Below are positions 62,881-64,000 of a stretch of DNA of 64,000 nt, piece by piece. Location of the stretch: assembly GCF_000972845.2 (NCBI RefSeq), contig NC_040018.1, forward strand, positions 4,675,022 through 4,739,021. Reading direction: 5' to 3'. The translations under genes were made by a program, and so were the position numbers. Every line of letters begins with the position of its first letter. Positions within the stretch are counted from its first letter, which is position 1. The notes below the pieces were generated by a model. The model was not told the DNA's origin, ran no database searches, and was given only the letters and a program-made list of their open reading frames with translations. Source of the DNA: Larimichthys crocea. Its lineage: Eukaryota > Chordata > Actinopteri > Sciaenidae.

Positions 62881-62964
62881 TGGCTGATCTGAAAAATAAT
62901 CCGATCTGTGATTCAAAACCATAATACGACTTTTGTGAATTTTGTGATCTGTTGCAGCTCTAGG
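62881..62964 (-). repeat. Terminal part of a teleost DNA-element repeat
   Basis: The reverse complement begins AGAGCTGCAACAGATCACAA and continues with TTGAATCACAGATCGGATTA, close to a common fish terminal sequence of the type GGGGTGCAACGGATCACAAAACTCACGG. Only one end is visible. Confidence 0.5.
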
Positions 62965-64000
62965 CACAAGGTGAATCTTGGTATGGTGAGATTATTGACA
63001 GCAATAATATTAATACTTAAAAAAAAAGCCTGAAAACCCAAAGTGTTAGTCCAGCCTGGCTTACAAACTGAGCTAACAGCAGCTGTAATAGTAGCAGTTG
63101 AAGTGGAGCAGCCAGAGACTTCACTTGAATTTTATTTTTTTTTCCTGCGGCTTACTGAATAATTTGAAATCCTCATGTCTTTAAATTATACAAATCAATC
63201 TGTGAATATCTCTGTGGCTAACACTGCATAACCTGTAAGTTAGGGTGGCATTGGTTTGTTTTACAGGATCACAAGATGAATAAATCATTCAAAATATGCT
63301 AGATGAAACCATAAAGTCGAAGTCATGATGGTGTTTTGGTTATTCTTGGTAATTATTTGCTTACCACACCATGACATACACACACAGTCAGTCACAGTGA
63401 AACACAAATATTACTAATTCTCTAATTTTATATGCACAACATGTTTCTGCACTTTAATCTATCATCGCCATCTGACTAGACCTTTTTTCTTTTACAATAA
63501 ACACTGTCACTCTTCCTGGATGTCAAGTCCGCCATCGCTGTAGCGTAACAAGTCAGGCCTGCTGTCCCCGATATGTGGGCGCAATCGATCAGGCTGTACA
63601 TCACCTGTCTATCTAGGACAAAAAAGTGACATCGCATGCTTTCGCCCGTCTCCCCCCATTTGACTTGAGCCTCTATTTTTGTCGGTACACTTTTTCTCTG
63701 AGTGAATGTCAGTGATCACATGTGTGAAATTAGTTCTGATAGAGTCTCTGTGTTAATGCAGTGGCTATTCAGGTGTTGAGTAATATACTAGTGGAGGCGC
63801 CAGGAAGCTATTTATCCTTGAAGGCAATAATGCCATGCAGTTAATTATTTTCAAAGTTTTTCACGAGACAGAAATGTAGGCACTACTGCTCAAACATTAG
63901 ACAGTACACGCTACCTTTGGAATATGTTTTTTCTTTTCTCATTTTGTCCCTTTGTCTGTGCTTTGTTGCTGTAAATAACATCACTGTTATTGATACTAGT

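Larger units (their letters stand above)
45624..64000 (-). other. luzp2 intron upstream of exon A (at least 18,377 bp)
   Basis: From the exon A acceptor to the right edge, no exon resembling the first half of the LUZP2 coil or a signal peptide was found, so this is probably one long intron. It contains a LINE fragment (45860-46100), a common teleost repeat (51494-51770), a 34-bp palindrome (51041-51074), a Tc1-like relic (about 58170-58903), a MITE-like element (60297-60980) and a repeat end at 62881-62964. Confidence 0.7.

Noticed and set aside
1..64000. Bacterial-type systems, CRISPR arrays, phage, integrated virus or tRNA/rRNA genes
   Set aside because: Nothing in the window supports them: no dense coding, no regularly spaced repeats with unique spacers, no retroviral gag-pol-env order, no cloverleaf-forming tRNA seen.

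Overview
This window is vertebrate nuclear DNA, almost certainly from a ray-finned fish. A percomorph or acanthomorph teleost is my inference, because many of the interspersed repeats are families I know from such genomes. It is overwhelmingly non-coding, AT-rich and full of microsatellites and degraded transposons. There are no bacterial-style operons, phage, CRISPR arrays or RNA genes, and nearly all open reading frames of 60-190 codons are chance.

The one gene I can support is the teleost orthologue of LUZP2 (leucine zipper protein 2), on the minus strand. Six internal exons were read directly from sequence. In transcript order they are 45561-45623, 34509-34571, 30565-30639, 29691-29858, 21118-21222 and 19063-19137. 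Each has a consensus AG acceptor and GT donor, each is a multiple of three, and all join in phase 0. Together they encode 183 residues. The first three exons and the start of the fourth form a coiled coil that closely matches mammalian LUZP2. The rest is a fast-evolving serine- and glutamine-rich tail. The 5' exons (signal peptide, first half of the coil) must lie beyond the right edge. The terminal exon was not found and is either in 1-19062 unrecognised or beyond the left edge.

The introns hold two decayed Tc1/mariner elements (14730-15796 and about 58170-58903) and two LINE reverse-transcriptase fragments (44500-45040 plus, 45860-46100 minus). They also hold a roughly 684-bp MITE-like element with terminal inverted repeats (60297-60980), several multi-copy repeat families detectable by self-comparison within the window, and numerous (CA)n, (GTA)n, (ATG)n and homopolymer tracts. 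A long (AC)n tract sits only 16 bp outside the acceptor of the 168-nt exon. A perfect 34-bp palindrome lies at 51041-51074. A few homeodomain-motif-rich stretches are plausible conserved enhancers, but that cannot be shown without alignment.

I found no evidence of a previously undescribed multi-gene system. The most useful results are the gene identification, its exon architecture, the splice-site microsatellite and the internal repeat families.
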